30,737 nucleotides of DNA, from assembly GCA_015499995.1 (NCBI GenBank), contig JADNRV010000478.1, positions 1 through 30,737 on the forward strand. Reading direction: 5' to 3'. Every line of letters begins with the position of its first letter. The stretch's first letter is position 1. Under the pieces are notes generated by a model. It saw only the letters and a list, made by a program, of their open reading frames with translations. It was not told the DNA's origin and ran no database searches. Origin of the DNA: Flammula alnicola. Its lineage: Eukaryota; Basidiomycota; Agaricomycetes; Agaricales; Strophariaceae. Shown piece after piece: positions 10,256 through 21,223 of the stretch. The translations under genes were made by a program, and so were the position numbers.

Positions 10256-10900
10256 ATTCCCTGGAGTCCATTGGTTTTATAATGTTACAGGAGTCTCAGG
10301 AGTCCACATAGGGTCCAACTGCAGTCCAAGTGGTCCAATAGGAATTTGGTGATTTGTTTTTGTTTTTGTTTTTGTTTTTTTGAAAATACCTGTTATTTTT
10401 AGCAACCATGTAAAAATTACATATGTACTATTGTATAAGATGACATCAAAGTACAGTGGGACCTATTTCTAATCAACCAATTCCATATTGAGCAGGTGCA
10501 AATTTTAAAAGACTCACATTTAGTTGAGTATTTTGTGTTTTTTTTTTTTTCACTGACCAAAACATGTATTAATATAATTTTGGCATATTCAGGGTTCTGG
10601 AAGCAGGTTCTATATTGACTTTTTTTGGCAAAAAAAATTCCCATAGTGCCTGGGACTATCCAAATAAGGCAATATACCATGCTGACATAACTTGGTGCAT
10701 GTATATCTGGGATCTCCTTAAATTTTTGAATCTGCTGGCACCTCACTTGACTCTGAATCTTGTGACATTAGTCATAAAAATAATAGATATATTACAGAAA
10801 AGAGGGCATATGAGCACTTTTTATTCAGTTAGACAAGGTCTTCTGGTGTACTGGCTAATCACACCTTCAGCTTCTTCCAGTAATTTTGAACTCAAGTGCT
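10256..10900 (+). mobile_element. Third copy of the tRNA-like-cassette element, 3' truncated
   Basis: A short GGACTCC/GGAGTCC cluster (10,256-10,335) leads into a body that aligns almost end to end with the minus strand of 6,870-6,420. Shared landmarks include GGTGATTT, TTATTTTTAGCAAC, CATATTCAGGGTT, TGGAAGCAGG and CTGAATCTTGTGAC. An A-box-like TGGTGTACTGGCTAATC is at 10,844, and a weaker B-box remnant follows at about 10,881-10,893. The tail and downstream cluster are missing. A TTTTTG run (10,356-10,380) sits near the start. Confidence 0.7.
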
Positions 10901-11075
10901 TCGAGAGAATTATATGGACTTGGATCTGCTCTGAGTTCAGTAGCAGATCCAGTAATATTATTTTCAGAAGATTATGTATAGAGACTATAGTGGGATTTAT
11001 TTGAATTTTCTTTGGGTTTTGACTTGGGGAAATCTTGAGCAGAATGCAATGGTAGGACAAAAAGATGAAGAGACA

Positions 11076-12207
11076 TTAGGTGGAGGCATTGGTGTTGCCA
11101 TAGAGGAGAGCTGCAAGAAGAGTAGGATGATGGCAAATATAAATCTGAAAAGTGTCAGAACTCCAATGTCTCATGGCTTGGATGAGGTGAGGGAAAACAC
11201 CTGTGAGAGCTAATGATGTGGCACCACCAGCATGAAGAGAATAACCACCAATGTTAGTGGGAAAATCCTTGAGTAAATGAGACATAAACCAATATTGGGT
11301 ACAGATAGTGCCATTCTCACGAAGCTAGAGCTCCGGTTTGAAAGGAAACAGGGTGTCATAGGAGTAAAAGTAAGATAAAAATGCTTGAAGTGGATCATCA
11401 CTGGAGGTTGTTGAGTGGATAAGCATGCAGTTGTCTTCAAAAAGGCAATCAGCTTTAGGGAATGGAAGAAGGAAGGAATATGACTTATTGCAGATTATAG
11501 AAACAGATGCATAATGACTTTGCAGTAGTCTTGTAAAGAAGCCTTATCAGGCCAGACATTCTTGTCCAGATGCATTAGGCCATGAGAAGAAGTGAAAAGA
11601 GATGGTTCAAGAGTGAAACTGAGAGCAATTGCATGTTCATGTTGCAGTCGCTTGTGGGACCAGAAGGTTGCCTAATTGAATGCATAATGTTTATAAAAAG
11701 TCTGTCCCCAGCGACAAATGAGAGGGTTGAAATGGTAGTATGGCAATGAGTGGGCAGACTGCACATACTAGATGGTTTTGAAAATGTGAAAGGGCATCTG
11801 CAACTGTGTTCTGATTGCCGGGAACATGGCAAACATGGAGTTAAGCATTATAGCATATAAGAATATTGACAGTCATGATTAGGATTGGGTTGTAGGTGGG
11901 CATAGCACACAGACTGTGGAACATGGCAATAGTGTTTATATTGTCTGTGCAGATAAAGTTGCAGGTAGGTTGCAGCTTGATGAAACAAAGAGCCCAATGG
12001 AGGGCACAGAGTACTGTGTAAGCTTTGTAGTAGAAATTTGTTGTTTTCTCAGAAAGTTGGATGTCATGTTGGAAACCTCTACAGAGCAATGGTGACCAAA
12101 AACCCATACCTAAAAAGACAGGCATCAGTGTAGAGGGTGTGGTCAGTGAAGTGAAGGGGCCAATCGATGGAATTCATCATGAAAATGCCATCAGAAGTCT
12201 CGAGGTG
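11076..12207 (-). pseudogene. DIRS-like retroelement remnant: RNase H plus tyrosine recombinase
   Basis: Read from 12,207 downward, the first part is an RNase H domain: LYTDA with a catalytic-type Asp, then GMGFWSPL, a CTDNINT motif with the second Asp, and after a frameshift PGNQNTVADALSHF. After a gap the C-terminal part of a tyrosine recombinase follows: FLLPFPKADCLFE, DTLFPFKPELWLRENG, YSLHAGGATSLALTG, MRHWSSDTFQIYI and a PTLLAALLYG tail. This RNase H-recombinase order is that of basidiomycete DIRS-like elements. The usual HSLRAGGAT box reads YSLHAGGAT, so both the His and Arg of the catalytic HxxR are changed; the nucleophile-region Tyr remains. Frameshifts, stops and the loss of the recombinase N-terminus make it inactive. 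Reverse transcriptase is absent, cut off at about 12,210 by the neighbouring repeat. Confidence 0.82.
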
Positions 12208-12210
12208 GTC

Positions 12211-12575
12211 AAGTACTTTTCACTCCCCCACTGATTCCATGTGGAATGAAAGAAATCCATGTGAAAGGGGTATGGAATCCACATGGAATGATGGAATTCC
12301 TGTGAAATTGGTGGGAATTCCAGTGAACTTCTATCAACTCCAGAGAGAGCTTATACAGCAATGTAATATGGGGAGAAAATAAAATATATTTATTTCAACT
12401 ACAATTACATGGTACACTACAAAAAAAGCAAGAAAACAAGCTGCAGAAATGCCTGCAGGAATGCCTGCAGCTCATTTTCAACATACCTGGAGCCCTCATT
12501 CACCTCGCCCACTGCATGGCACTGTCTCATTCTTTGGTGTGTTAGGCTGGTCCTTCCACGGCATTGTTGCCATTC
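12211..12575 (+). repeat. Right copy of the inverted dispersed repeat (element end)
   Basis: The repeat starts AGTACTTTTCACTCC at 12,212 and runs through a GGAATCC/GGATTCC cluster, an AT-rich block and a CTGCAG-armed hairpin (about 12,428-12,480). It then continues into GTGTTAGGCTGGTCC...CGGCATTGTTG, matching the minus strand of 758-430 apart from an extra roughly 55 nt. It interrupts the RNase H domain of the DIRS-like remnant, so it was inserted later than that element. Confidence 0.65.
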
Positions 12576-12737
12576 TTCAGCCTTGTAAGCTATATTCTTA
12601 TATCAACTAGGGTAGTTGCCCAACATATGTTATACATGTATAGTGGTAGCTTGCCCAAGGCCTGCCAGAGCACTGTGCCAGGGTGCGGGGGCAGGATGGG
12701 ATGGATGCAAAAGAAATGCTTTGGATAAACCTGCATT

Positions 12738-12870
12738 ATTTTTGCGCTGCCACTGTGCTATTTTTAGACAAATGTCATCATAACAATCAAAATCATTATT
12801 TTTATTTTGCGCTGCTGCTGTGCTATTATTAGATGAATTGCATCATAATGATTAAAATCAATATTTTTAG
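12738..12870. repeat. Diverged tandem duplication, period about 66 bp
   Basis: Two adjacent units share TTTTGCGCTGC, GTGCTATT, TTAGA, CATCATAA and AAAATCA in the same order. The rest of 12,576-12,887 shows no gene. Confidence 0.65.
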
Positions 12871-12887
12871 GCACCTGTCATTTCCGT

Positions 12888-14285
12888 TGAGAGACCCGCT
12901 ACGCGCTCAGTGACCTAAACAACACACACAACTGTGGAGTGAGATTCTAACCAGGTCGAGCGACACTCTACTAGCTTTAGAAATATGTAGTGTGCTTTGC
13001 TCTACAATGTCTATTTTGTTCAACTAGCTGACTTGTAGACAGTGCCTTGCAGTTCATTTAAGTGGGTATGAGGGATTATTCAAATACACATTTTATTGTA
13101 GTTTCAAGCCTCGTTTTATCACAGGGATGAACGGTTTTATTGATTTTATGGGTTTTATTTGAGAGGAACTCTCTAGGACGCTGCTAGCTCGAATTTCGAA
13201 GTACTAGCTGCTCTGAAGCTTTGGGAACTCATCTGAAACTAAGGCCGCACTGTGCGCTACCTTCTGAACGATCTGCTAGCCCACTGTGGACTCTGTTTCT
13301 GACTCTTAGGTGCTCTCTTGGCCTCTAAGCACACTCTGGCTTCTAAATTCTTGGACCTTTTCCTCAAGAACTTTCTCTTTGTTTAACTAAGCCTTCTCTG
13401 GCTTCAAACAAACTCTATTGAAGTCAAACTGATCCTTTATTCGTCTTCTTTCTTACTAGACACTGCGTCTTAGCTCGAAATAAAACAGGGAAGAGATTGC
13501 TTAAGGTAACTAGCTACATAGGTACATCTTTTATACTACAGCTATGTGTGGTTCTAGTATGCGAATAAAATAGTGTAAAACATTCTTATCTTGTGTAAAT
13601 AATGCCTGCAGGCAATGGGTATAGGGTTGAGTATTCCAGGTGACCAGATAGAGGTCAAGGATTTGGAAATTCATCCCATTTTAGTGTGCTAGGACGCTCC
13701 TGACTTCTGCGTACCATGCGCATCATGCGTGCGTCTCGGCTAGCGGTGCCGCTTTATTCCAGATCTGCAGCCATTATTGATGCCGGTTCCTTCTTTCCCT
13801 TTTTGTCTTATTACCACTTTTGGTAGTCCCCCGGGTAGAGGGTAGAGTGTGCGTCTACTAACGTGTCCGCATCCCGTGCGTCTCACAGTAAGTCACAAGA
13901 TATGCTTGCTAGTAGTTGACGCACTTGCATCTAACTTCCACTAGCAATGTCTCGTGCTCCTAGCTGTAGTATTTTGTAGCTAGCTATTCAGCAATACACT
14001 GATTGTACTGAATTCGCCGCGCACTATTTCCAAAGCATCCAGAAGTCTTTTAATTTATTCCCCATGGTGTGTTTATGCCTCGCTAGTCATTTATGACTTA
14101 TGCATTCTATATTTCACTGCCTAATAACTTTTAACTGTCTCCCGGCTTATCATACAGACTCAGCTAGCTCTGAACCACGTCTGATTACCATTGTCACAGG
14201 TTATATGACAACTAGTAGTCGCATAGCTAGGCCTTAGACTACTAACTTGGGTGCGTTATAGTCTTTCTGTCTCGGTTATATTCCA
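12888..14285 (+). mobile_element. Possible long terminal repeat or other non-coding retroelement segment
   Basis: The segment begins TGAGAGACCCGC, very similar to the inner end TGAAGAGACCGC of the better supported LTR at 26,330-28,092. It has no open frame of note, contains many CTAG-rich words and CpG sites unlike its left flank, and is followed by transposase sequence on the other strand. The right boundary is a guess (a CA near 14,285) and no target duplication was found. It could equally be the 5' end of an unidentified element. Confidence 0.35.
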
Positions 14286-14542
14286 TAGGTAAAAGATGAT
14301 ATATTGCGAAATTCACACGTGGCCGGTTTGCGGCCCTATCACCGTGTTGCCTTATGATCAAAATCAATGGCTTCTAGGAAAATCTGGTGCCTGGCAGTCA
14401 CTCAGTGCCCCAGAACATGTGCCTCAGAACACAGATGACATTCTGGAGAGTGGCAGTGTGAGTGGGGCCTTTTGGCAAACAAAAACAAATGCATTGACAT
14501 TCTGTCTAAGTCTGACAAAAACAGGAGTTGTCGTAGGAGTAT

Positions 14543-16745
14543 CTAATCAATGCCAGCCATCTCTTTATCCACATCTTCACCCTCATATGCAGCATTCAAA
14601 TCTCCATTGCTTTCTTCATCCTTATCATCGTCAGCATTCAAGTCTGCATCCTGGTCCTCTAAGTTGACATTTTCCCCAGGAGAGGTAGCATCTTGCAGCA
14701 CTGCTTTTCACAACTGTCGGAAGTGGGCAGCCAGATCGTCTTGGAGCATTGCTTGAGCCTGGGCATATGATGTGAGTCCCTCTGCCAAATCCTTCATAAC
14801 ACCATCCCTTACATGCTCTCGAGTCCTCCACCACTTAGCCTTCCATTCCAGAAATGCCAGGACTCATCACATTTCCTCCTTGAGAAGCATTACCTCCTCC
14901 TGTCCTTGTGCCACCCTTTCCCTGCTTCTAGCCCATTCTGAGTGCAGAATGTCATCTTTCTCATCATCCGAACTGGAGGATGGGGTCGTCAGCCAAATCC
15001 AAGACAGTGTCCGGCATGTTTCTCCAGTTTCATAATGACAGGTTTGAGTTTCATTGAAGAGGATAAACTTCTCCGCGTCTTCCTTGAGAACCTCTTGACC
15101 TTCTTCCAACTGATCATCCTCCAACACACCCTGACAGCTGACATGTTGGCAAAGGCGGTTCGGGTCTTGATATCCTCAGATGTCGCAGTCTTCGAGCATG
15201 CAAAATGTCTTCTTCCATTCTCCAGGACCTGCCAGGGCATACTTGGCAACTCGAGCTTCTCGGTATTTCTTGGCAGAATACCTGGCTCTGTCGTGCATGT
15301 GGTCAATGACTGCCTGCGATCTTGTGCCATCTTTTTGCCCCTGAATGTTTTTATTCTTAAATTCAATCATTCAGCTTTTGATCTTGAGGATTTTCTTGAC
15401 ATTTTCCAGTGAATCTGGGAGCTGCGCATCTTGGAGTCTTCCCTCAATTGCAGCCAGGTCCGAGATACATATATTTGAATGATGGGGTTCAGGTAGTCAG
15501 GATGGAAGCCAAAGGGGGACATTCTCGGGGTTGCCGGACCTTCTTTCCGAGGTAGGAGGGTGATTGGAGTGATACTGTAGGAGGCCAGATATGTAGATCG
15601 GAAGCAGCTGCTCTCAAGCATGAATTCAGAAGAGCAGGGCATTTCGCTGCTTGATCAGGCCACTTTCCTTCTGAAGAGTCATACTGACTGCCATAGACTT
15701 TGCCAGCTGATGAACACAGTGCCTGTAATAATTTTTTTGAGTTTTCGAAACACGCAAAGCAAGGAATAAAATGTACTGAGCCTCTTCCAAGTCTAAACCC
15801 ATAGAGATAAACATCGACACAGTGGTGGCATGTAAGAATGTACCGCTGCCCTGCAAATACTTTGCCTCTTCCTCAGCCAGGTCCTTCTTTACTTGTGCTT
15901 CAGACACACCTGTCATTATCATTTTAGTCAAGGCCAGACAGTGATCAAGAATTATAAACCTACTCACTCCATCCAAATAGTACAGATTCTTTTTCTTCTT
16001 TGGAAATGTATCCCCATCCCACTCCACACACATTTTTTTCCAATTCTCCACCAGCTTCTCATTCAATGACTCTGTTAGCCCTCAATGTCCTTCCACCTGT
16101 AAATTGCGGTCTTTGACGGCTGCCTTGTATCTTCAAAGGAGTGTAGACCCCATCAAGATGTATTTCTGCCAGTTCCAAAAGCCGAAATGATCATCGAAGA
16201 CATCCTGTCATGATCCTGGACCCTATGTTTTTGTGGAGTTTGCCAATGCATTGTGTGGGCCCCACACGTGTTTGGGGCATTCACAGTCTGTATGGCCGCA
16301 ACCTTTGATGAAGTTGAGCGAGTAAACTTCATGCCCAACTGTGTTATGCATCAGTTCGTGAAGCTTGGGGATGGCGGGTATGAAGGTCATGCTAGGTCAC
16401 AGTTTGATGTGCTCAGGCCAATCCTGGTTGATCCTCTTGAAAAGATTGATATACCATTGGCACATGATATTGTAGCTTATGAGAATGAGGTTGACCATGA
16501 CAAATTGAAGCATAGAACCGAAGATGTAGTCCATATTGGAATACCTAAATCCTGATCAGCATTCCTTGAATTACTTCACAAACCATCAGAATGCACCTTT
16601 CTGCAAATTGCCAACACCCACGGGGAGAAGCATCTCAGACCGCCCACAAACTGTGATATTGGTGCCAGTATACCTCAAACCAACCGAGAACCTGGTATTC
16701 GCTTTGGCAAGTGCCTGAAAGCTGACACATGTACTAATCTGTAGA
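14543..16745 (-). pseudogene. KDZ transposase, C-terminal part, decayed
   Basis: From 16,745 down, recognisable KDZ (Kyakuja-Dileera-Zisupton) family blocks appear in order: CVSFQALAKANTRFSVG and LPVGVGNLQKG; a probable 47-nt intron (GTGCAT..CTGATCAG); YSNMDYIFGSM, ISYNIMCQW and IPKLHELMH; NFIKGCGHTDCE; GPGS and DDHFGFWNWQKY. Next come AEEEAKYLQGSG...FISMGLDLEEAQ, ARYSAKKYREARVAKYAL, TLSWIWLTT, HSEWARSRERVAQGQEEV and FLEWKAKWWRTREHV, then an acidic D/E-rich tail ending at TAG 14,543. Several frameshifts and in-frame stops interrupt it, many of them TGA where family members have Arg. The N-terminal CxC region and the first part of the catalytic core are missing; at about 16,746 the sequence changes to a gypsy element. 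Confidence 0.88.
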
Positions 16746-16747
16746 TC

Positions 16748-18847
16748 TCAGAAAGTCAAAACATATTTCAAATAATCAAGAGAAAAAACAGTGCACATCC
16801 GCGTCGTTAGCTTTGCCCAAGATGTATCCCTCATAAGGCTTATGTCTGTGGAGTTGGTCTCAGGTATTAGCTCATATATTGATTTGTCTGGGGCTTTCTC
16901 AACAGTCCTCTTCAATATGGGAGTAAACTCCTCACATGTGGGGCTCCTGTCAAGTTTTGAGCCTATCAGCATCTGGTTGAGAGGGAGATCTGCTTCGTTA
17001 GATGCTGGTTTCTTTCTTGGCTTGCCTTTTGATTCCATCTCTTGACAAGTCTCTCTCTCCATGTCAGCGTTCCAAGTCACCAATCAATGTCCAGGTTTTG
17101 TTTCTGGAGCCATGGAAAGCCCAGGATGATTTTCTGTCTTCCAAGGCTGGTGACCATAAGTTTGGTTGGGTCTGTTCTTCCATTGATGGTAAGATAAATG
17201 ATGACATAGTATGAGATCATCCCTTTCTTGTTAGGGGTTCCGTCTACATTTTTAGCTTTGATCAGTTTTGTAAGTCGGTGGAGTTTCAGGTTAAGGGATT
17301 TAGTGAATTGTTGGTGAATAAACTGTCCACCAGCTCCAGAGTCCAGCAGAGCGATGGTTCCAACAATTTTTCTACCAGTCTGATTTTCACATGAGAGAGA
17401 ACAAGGAAGAAGCATAGCCTTATTCTCGATCTCGGCTACTAGTACAGAGTGTATAGAAAGGTAAGGAGAGACTGACATTGGGCAGTGTCTCCTTGTCAAA
17501 AATCCTCTTCTCTTAAATCCTCTAGGCGAGCATTCTTTTCCTCTTCATCCAATTCCTTGATAAGCAAGTGAATATGTGCACTGGTTTGCTTCCCAGTGAA
17601 CTTCTTCTTGGGTGGTTCATACCATCATTGGTAGTTTGACATGTTCTTCTTCTTTTCAGGACAGTCTCATGCCATATGACTGGTCTTCTTACAGTTGAAG
17701 CAAGCTCCCTTCCTGAGGAGTTCACTTCACTCTTCAGTTGTCAGTGCATCAATGTCCATGGCATCAGGGGCACATGGTCAGTAAGAGAAAGGGCATCTCA
17801 AGGGTTTGTTCTTTGGTTTCAGTTTCTGGTACCCAGAGCTTTGTGCAGCATATCTTCTTTTGATTTGATCAGAGATCTTCATGTTCATTTCTCTGTCTTT
17901 GGCCTTGTCGTACCAACCTTGGAGTGTTGTTGGTCGAGTTTCCAGTTGCAAGACCTCTTTTAATAGCTTGGGCTGAAGGGATTTTCAGAACAAGTCAATT
18001 AGGATCGCTGGGTCATTGATTCCAGTTTTTTTTACCAGGATCTTGAAGTTCATGATATGTTCTTCTAAGGATGCTTGTCTTTGTCTGATTGCATATAACT
18101 GTTCAAGAGAGTTACCCTTCAAGTCAGTGATTTCATAGTCTTTGTTGAGCTGGTCAATAAAGGCTGCCCAGGTTCCAAGGTCCAGCACTGTACAATGTTT
18201 CCCACCGCAGCTGTGCCAGGGGTGTAGTGTGAGTCATAAAATTCCTCTGCCCAGTTTGCAGCAGCATCTCCTCCCATAAATAAGAGAACAAAGACGATCT
18301 TCTTTTTATCAGTGTCATAGATGGCTGAATTGATCCTTAGGTAGAGCATCACAGACTTCTTCCAAGATGCATATTTCTCGATATCGCCTTCAAAGATCTG
18401 GGGTCGGTTCAAGTTAATTTCTTTTGGGGCAGCAGCCATTGGTGCTGTGGTTTGTTGACCGGGGGGAGGGGGTGGTAAAGGTGGAGGAGGGCCTTGCATT
18501 GGTCAGGGAGGTTGTCATCCAGGGGGTGGAGAGAGTTCTTCAGAGGGAGTGTCTGGAGGTGGAGTAGAACCAGATGGTTTAGTACCCTGAGGGTGTTCTT
18601 CTTCAAAGCTGGCAAAGGCAGGGAGCTGGGTTGGGGTTCTGGCTCTGGAAAAGTTGGAAAAGAAACTAGCAGAGAGTAGGTGCTCTGGTTCTTCCTCTGG
18701 CTCAGTGGGTTTATGAGACAGGGCACTAGGGGTGGTTGGTTGTGAAGTGGTGTCTACAAGGAGTTGTTCACGGGTGATTGAGCAAGTTACTCATGACCTA
18801 GCTTGGGAAGCTACTGTCAGTTGAGTTACTGAGGGCTTTGGTGGCAT
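16748..18847 (-). pseudogene. Ty3/gypsy retrotransposon 5' part: gag, zinc knuckle, protease
   Basis: A gag frame opens at ATG 18,847, 104 nt inside the LTR, with a Ser/Pro/Glu-rich N-terminus (proline run at about 18,490-18,450). It continues through the capsid-like block IFEGDIEKYASWKKSV...FMGGDAAANWAEEF and, after a frameshift near 18,180, WAAFIDQLNKDYE and SLEEHIMNFKIL. A CCHC zinc knuckle CX2CX4HX4C lies at 17,702-17,661 with an in-frame TGA between His and the last Cys. The retroviral-type aspartic protease (17,499-17,077) shows ALLDSGAGGQFI and ILGFPWLQ. A linker frame extends to 16,748. Reverse transcriptase, RNase H and integrase are absent: the element is cut where the KDZ remnant begins. 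At least four in-frame TGA codons make gag inactive. Confidence 0.85.
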
Positions 18848-18950
18848 GGTGCAGGCTCAGACTCCAAGGAGTCCTACTGCTTCAAGTGTCAGGGTTCGAG
18901 GGGTAGTCAACCACTAGGTAGTGGTGGAAAAGAGTAGTAGCTAGTTTTTT

Positions 18951-19445
18951 TGTTACAACTAGCAAGGAGCAACATAACTACTATGTCGAAAGATGAGTAA
19001 TTAGTAATCCTGAAATCCTATCTTTGAGACTCTAGTCTAGATCATTCATACTTAGAGGCTCAGTGAGCTTAAGTATTCGTGGCAAGGAGAGAAAGAAGAC
19101 AAAGGTCAATGATTCTCAAGAACTAGCTAAAGTACATTGTTGTGTGTCTACGATATTTATACTAGTTCAAGATGTGAACAGACCATGGTAAAGTGACTCC
19201 CCTGGAGTCATTAGAATGTAAGCGGCTACGAGAACCAGTCAGTGAGAATGAAAGAGAGTCCCCTCGACTGTAATAGTGTCGTCAAGGATGCATATGTATC
19301 ATAGCTATAAATAGTTTGGGACCAGAGAGGTACTCGTACCAAAATAGAAAGTGTCCAGCATAGCTGGCATACATCTAAACACGGGTAGAGATAAAATAAC
19401 AAAGAGATAAGACAAGATAGAGAAAGAAATGAAGCGATCATAACA
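18951..19445 (-). mobile_element. 5' LTR of the gypsy element, 495 bp
   Basis: On the minus strand the segment begins TGTTATGATCGC (19,445) and ends TAGTTGTAACA (18,951), giving terminal inverted TGTTA/TAACA with the canonical TG..CA. A TATA-like CTAGTATAAATATCG lies at about 19,165-19,151. It directly precedes the gag region on the same strand. The second LTR is not in the window, so the ends rest on internal symmetry and position. Just inside, no textbook tRNA primer-binding site adjoins the LTR; a TGGTTGACTACCCC stretch lies about 45 nt downstream. Confidence 0.65.
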
Positions 19446-21223
19446 GTCGCCTCTGTTTTCGCTGTGCTGTAAACTATTTTTATCACATGGTAACTGCTTA
19501 CAAATGATGCCATCAATGAAGGAGGGCCAACAAGGTCATGCAACCTGTTTTTTTGTGGGTAGCTGTAGATTAAAAGAACTCCCTTTTACTTACATAAAAG
19601 AATCATAATTGATGGGCTCTCTCACATGTCATGCCACCATCTACTAAGTGTTTCAGCATTATGTGAGAGAGTTTTATGACTTTGCCTGTCTCTTCGAAAT
19701 GAAGGGCTTCAAATGTGCTGTAGATCTTGCAGTATCTATGGCACAATGTCTTCAGTTTCAACTTTCTTGTGATCTTCCTTGTATGTGGAAATGGCCCAGG
19801 CCATCAAAGCATCATGAATGTGCTTCACAGCCAGAGCTTTGTCGACCTTGGACTTGGCACAAGCAGGCATAGAGTAGAGGAAAAAGTGGATAAGAGTTGG
19901 GAAGGTGAGTTTAGGGACATTTCAGTGTCATTGAATGAAGTATTTGTATGCCAACCTTGAGCACCTTGAATCAGCATGCTGGTAGCAGGCTGGCAAACCT
20001 TGCCGCATGATTCTGCTGTGTTATCCCTGCACAAGTCTTCTAAAATTTGTTTCAACCATTGTAACATGTTTTGCCTATATTAATGAACTGGTGGAAAAAT
20101 GTTTTACAAGCATAGTGGCTCAAACAATATTCAAAAGACCCCAAATTGACAGGTACCTTCAATGTTTGATTCAGTTTGAAGGGATTTAATAATTTATGAG
20201 ACACTTGTAGCACATTAAAACCACATGATTAATTCCACATTTACTGGAGCTACCATATTACAAGAGGTTTCAAAGCCATAGAAGTCTTGGTTCATCCAGG
20301 AGAATGAAAATACCATCTAAGTGTAACACTAAGTGGTTATGTAACATTAAGGGGTGGATGACTGTAATCATGTGAATATCAGAGTCTGACAGTGGGAGAC
20401 TATGTCTCCAAGACATCTGGCTCACAGAGATAAACTGGCATGTTTTTTGATGACGTCTGAATTACCTAACAATAAGCATGCCTGTCCTCTCTCAGACATC
20501 CAACCCAAATGGGCGGAGGATGTTCCGGTATTTGAGATTCTGCCCCTCCACACTGTCTGAGTGTCCACACTGTCTGAACTGCTTGCTTATTACATCAGTC
20601 ATGCTGGCCACTCTCCTGCAGCTCCCCAAGCCCAGATGATTTATTATTTATGTACTCTTCAGTGTATATAAATGTATAAGAAAATAGGGTCACAGTGTAC
20701 TGATAATAAACTTTGGAGAAAATTGGAACTAGGTAAATTTAAATGTGAGTAAGTACTAATTATTGATGGATTACCGGTGTGGTCTGTGTGACAGAAGTAT
20801 GGTGTCAAAGCAGGCATCTCACTGAGGAAAAGATAAAGGCATTTATTTGGAAGAGATTTAGCACTTTCAGCTACCTTTTTATAAGGCGAGATATGCTGTT
20901 GGTCTTCGCCATTGCATCCAATGCAGCGAGCAACAATTTACATTCATTTTGCAGGTAATTACAGTAAATTTTTGAATTAGTAGACTAGTGGTGTTCATAG
21001 GGGAAATATCTTATATTACAGTAAAGGCGGGGGTGAATAGAGGAATGGTTTTTGTACTATTCATTTGATATTGCAACATACATAGCGAGGATCAGCTTAA
21101 TGCATCGAGAGTGGACATGCACGCATTGATCATGAGAGGTGATTTTTGCAGGCTTTACAGTTTACTGAAATTTGTCAGCCACCTGTTTGGACAGGTGGAC
21201 AGGTGGACAGTCTGGAGGGGCCA
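19446..21223. other. AT-rich interval, no gene recognised
   Basis: The only coding-looking stretch is 19,825-20,067 (-), an 80-codon frame (MLQWLKQILEDLCRDN...) whose sense continues raggedly with stops towards 19,640. I cannot assign a family. Small tandem features occur at 20,548-20,582 (CACTGTCTGA twice) and 21,188-21,210 (GACAGGTG reiterated). Otherwise it is featureless AT-rich DNA. Confidence 0.4.

Noticed and set aside
473..12480. A single 12-kb transposon bounded by terminal inverted repeats
   Set aside because: The inverted copies are real, but homology continues outward beyond 473 and 12,480. The end-like motif AGTACTTTTCACTCC faces inward on both sides and no target duplication exists at the outer limits. 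Two separate inverted repeat copies fit better.
16253..16555. 100-codon plus-strand ORF
   Set aside because: It is the antisense shadow of conserved KDZ transposase blocks (ISYNIMCQW, IPKLHELMH) on the minus strand.
18870..18925. tRNA primer-binding site or tRNA gene next to the gypsy LTR (GGGTTCGAGGGG...CCA)
   Set aside because: It has a T-loop-like GTTCGAG and a trailing CCA, but the flanking stems do not pair and it lies about 45 nt from the LTR end, not adjacent to it.
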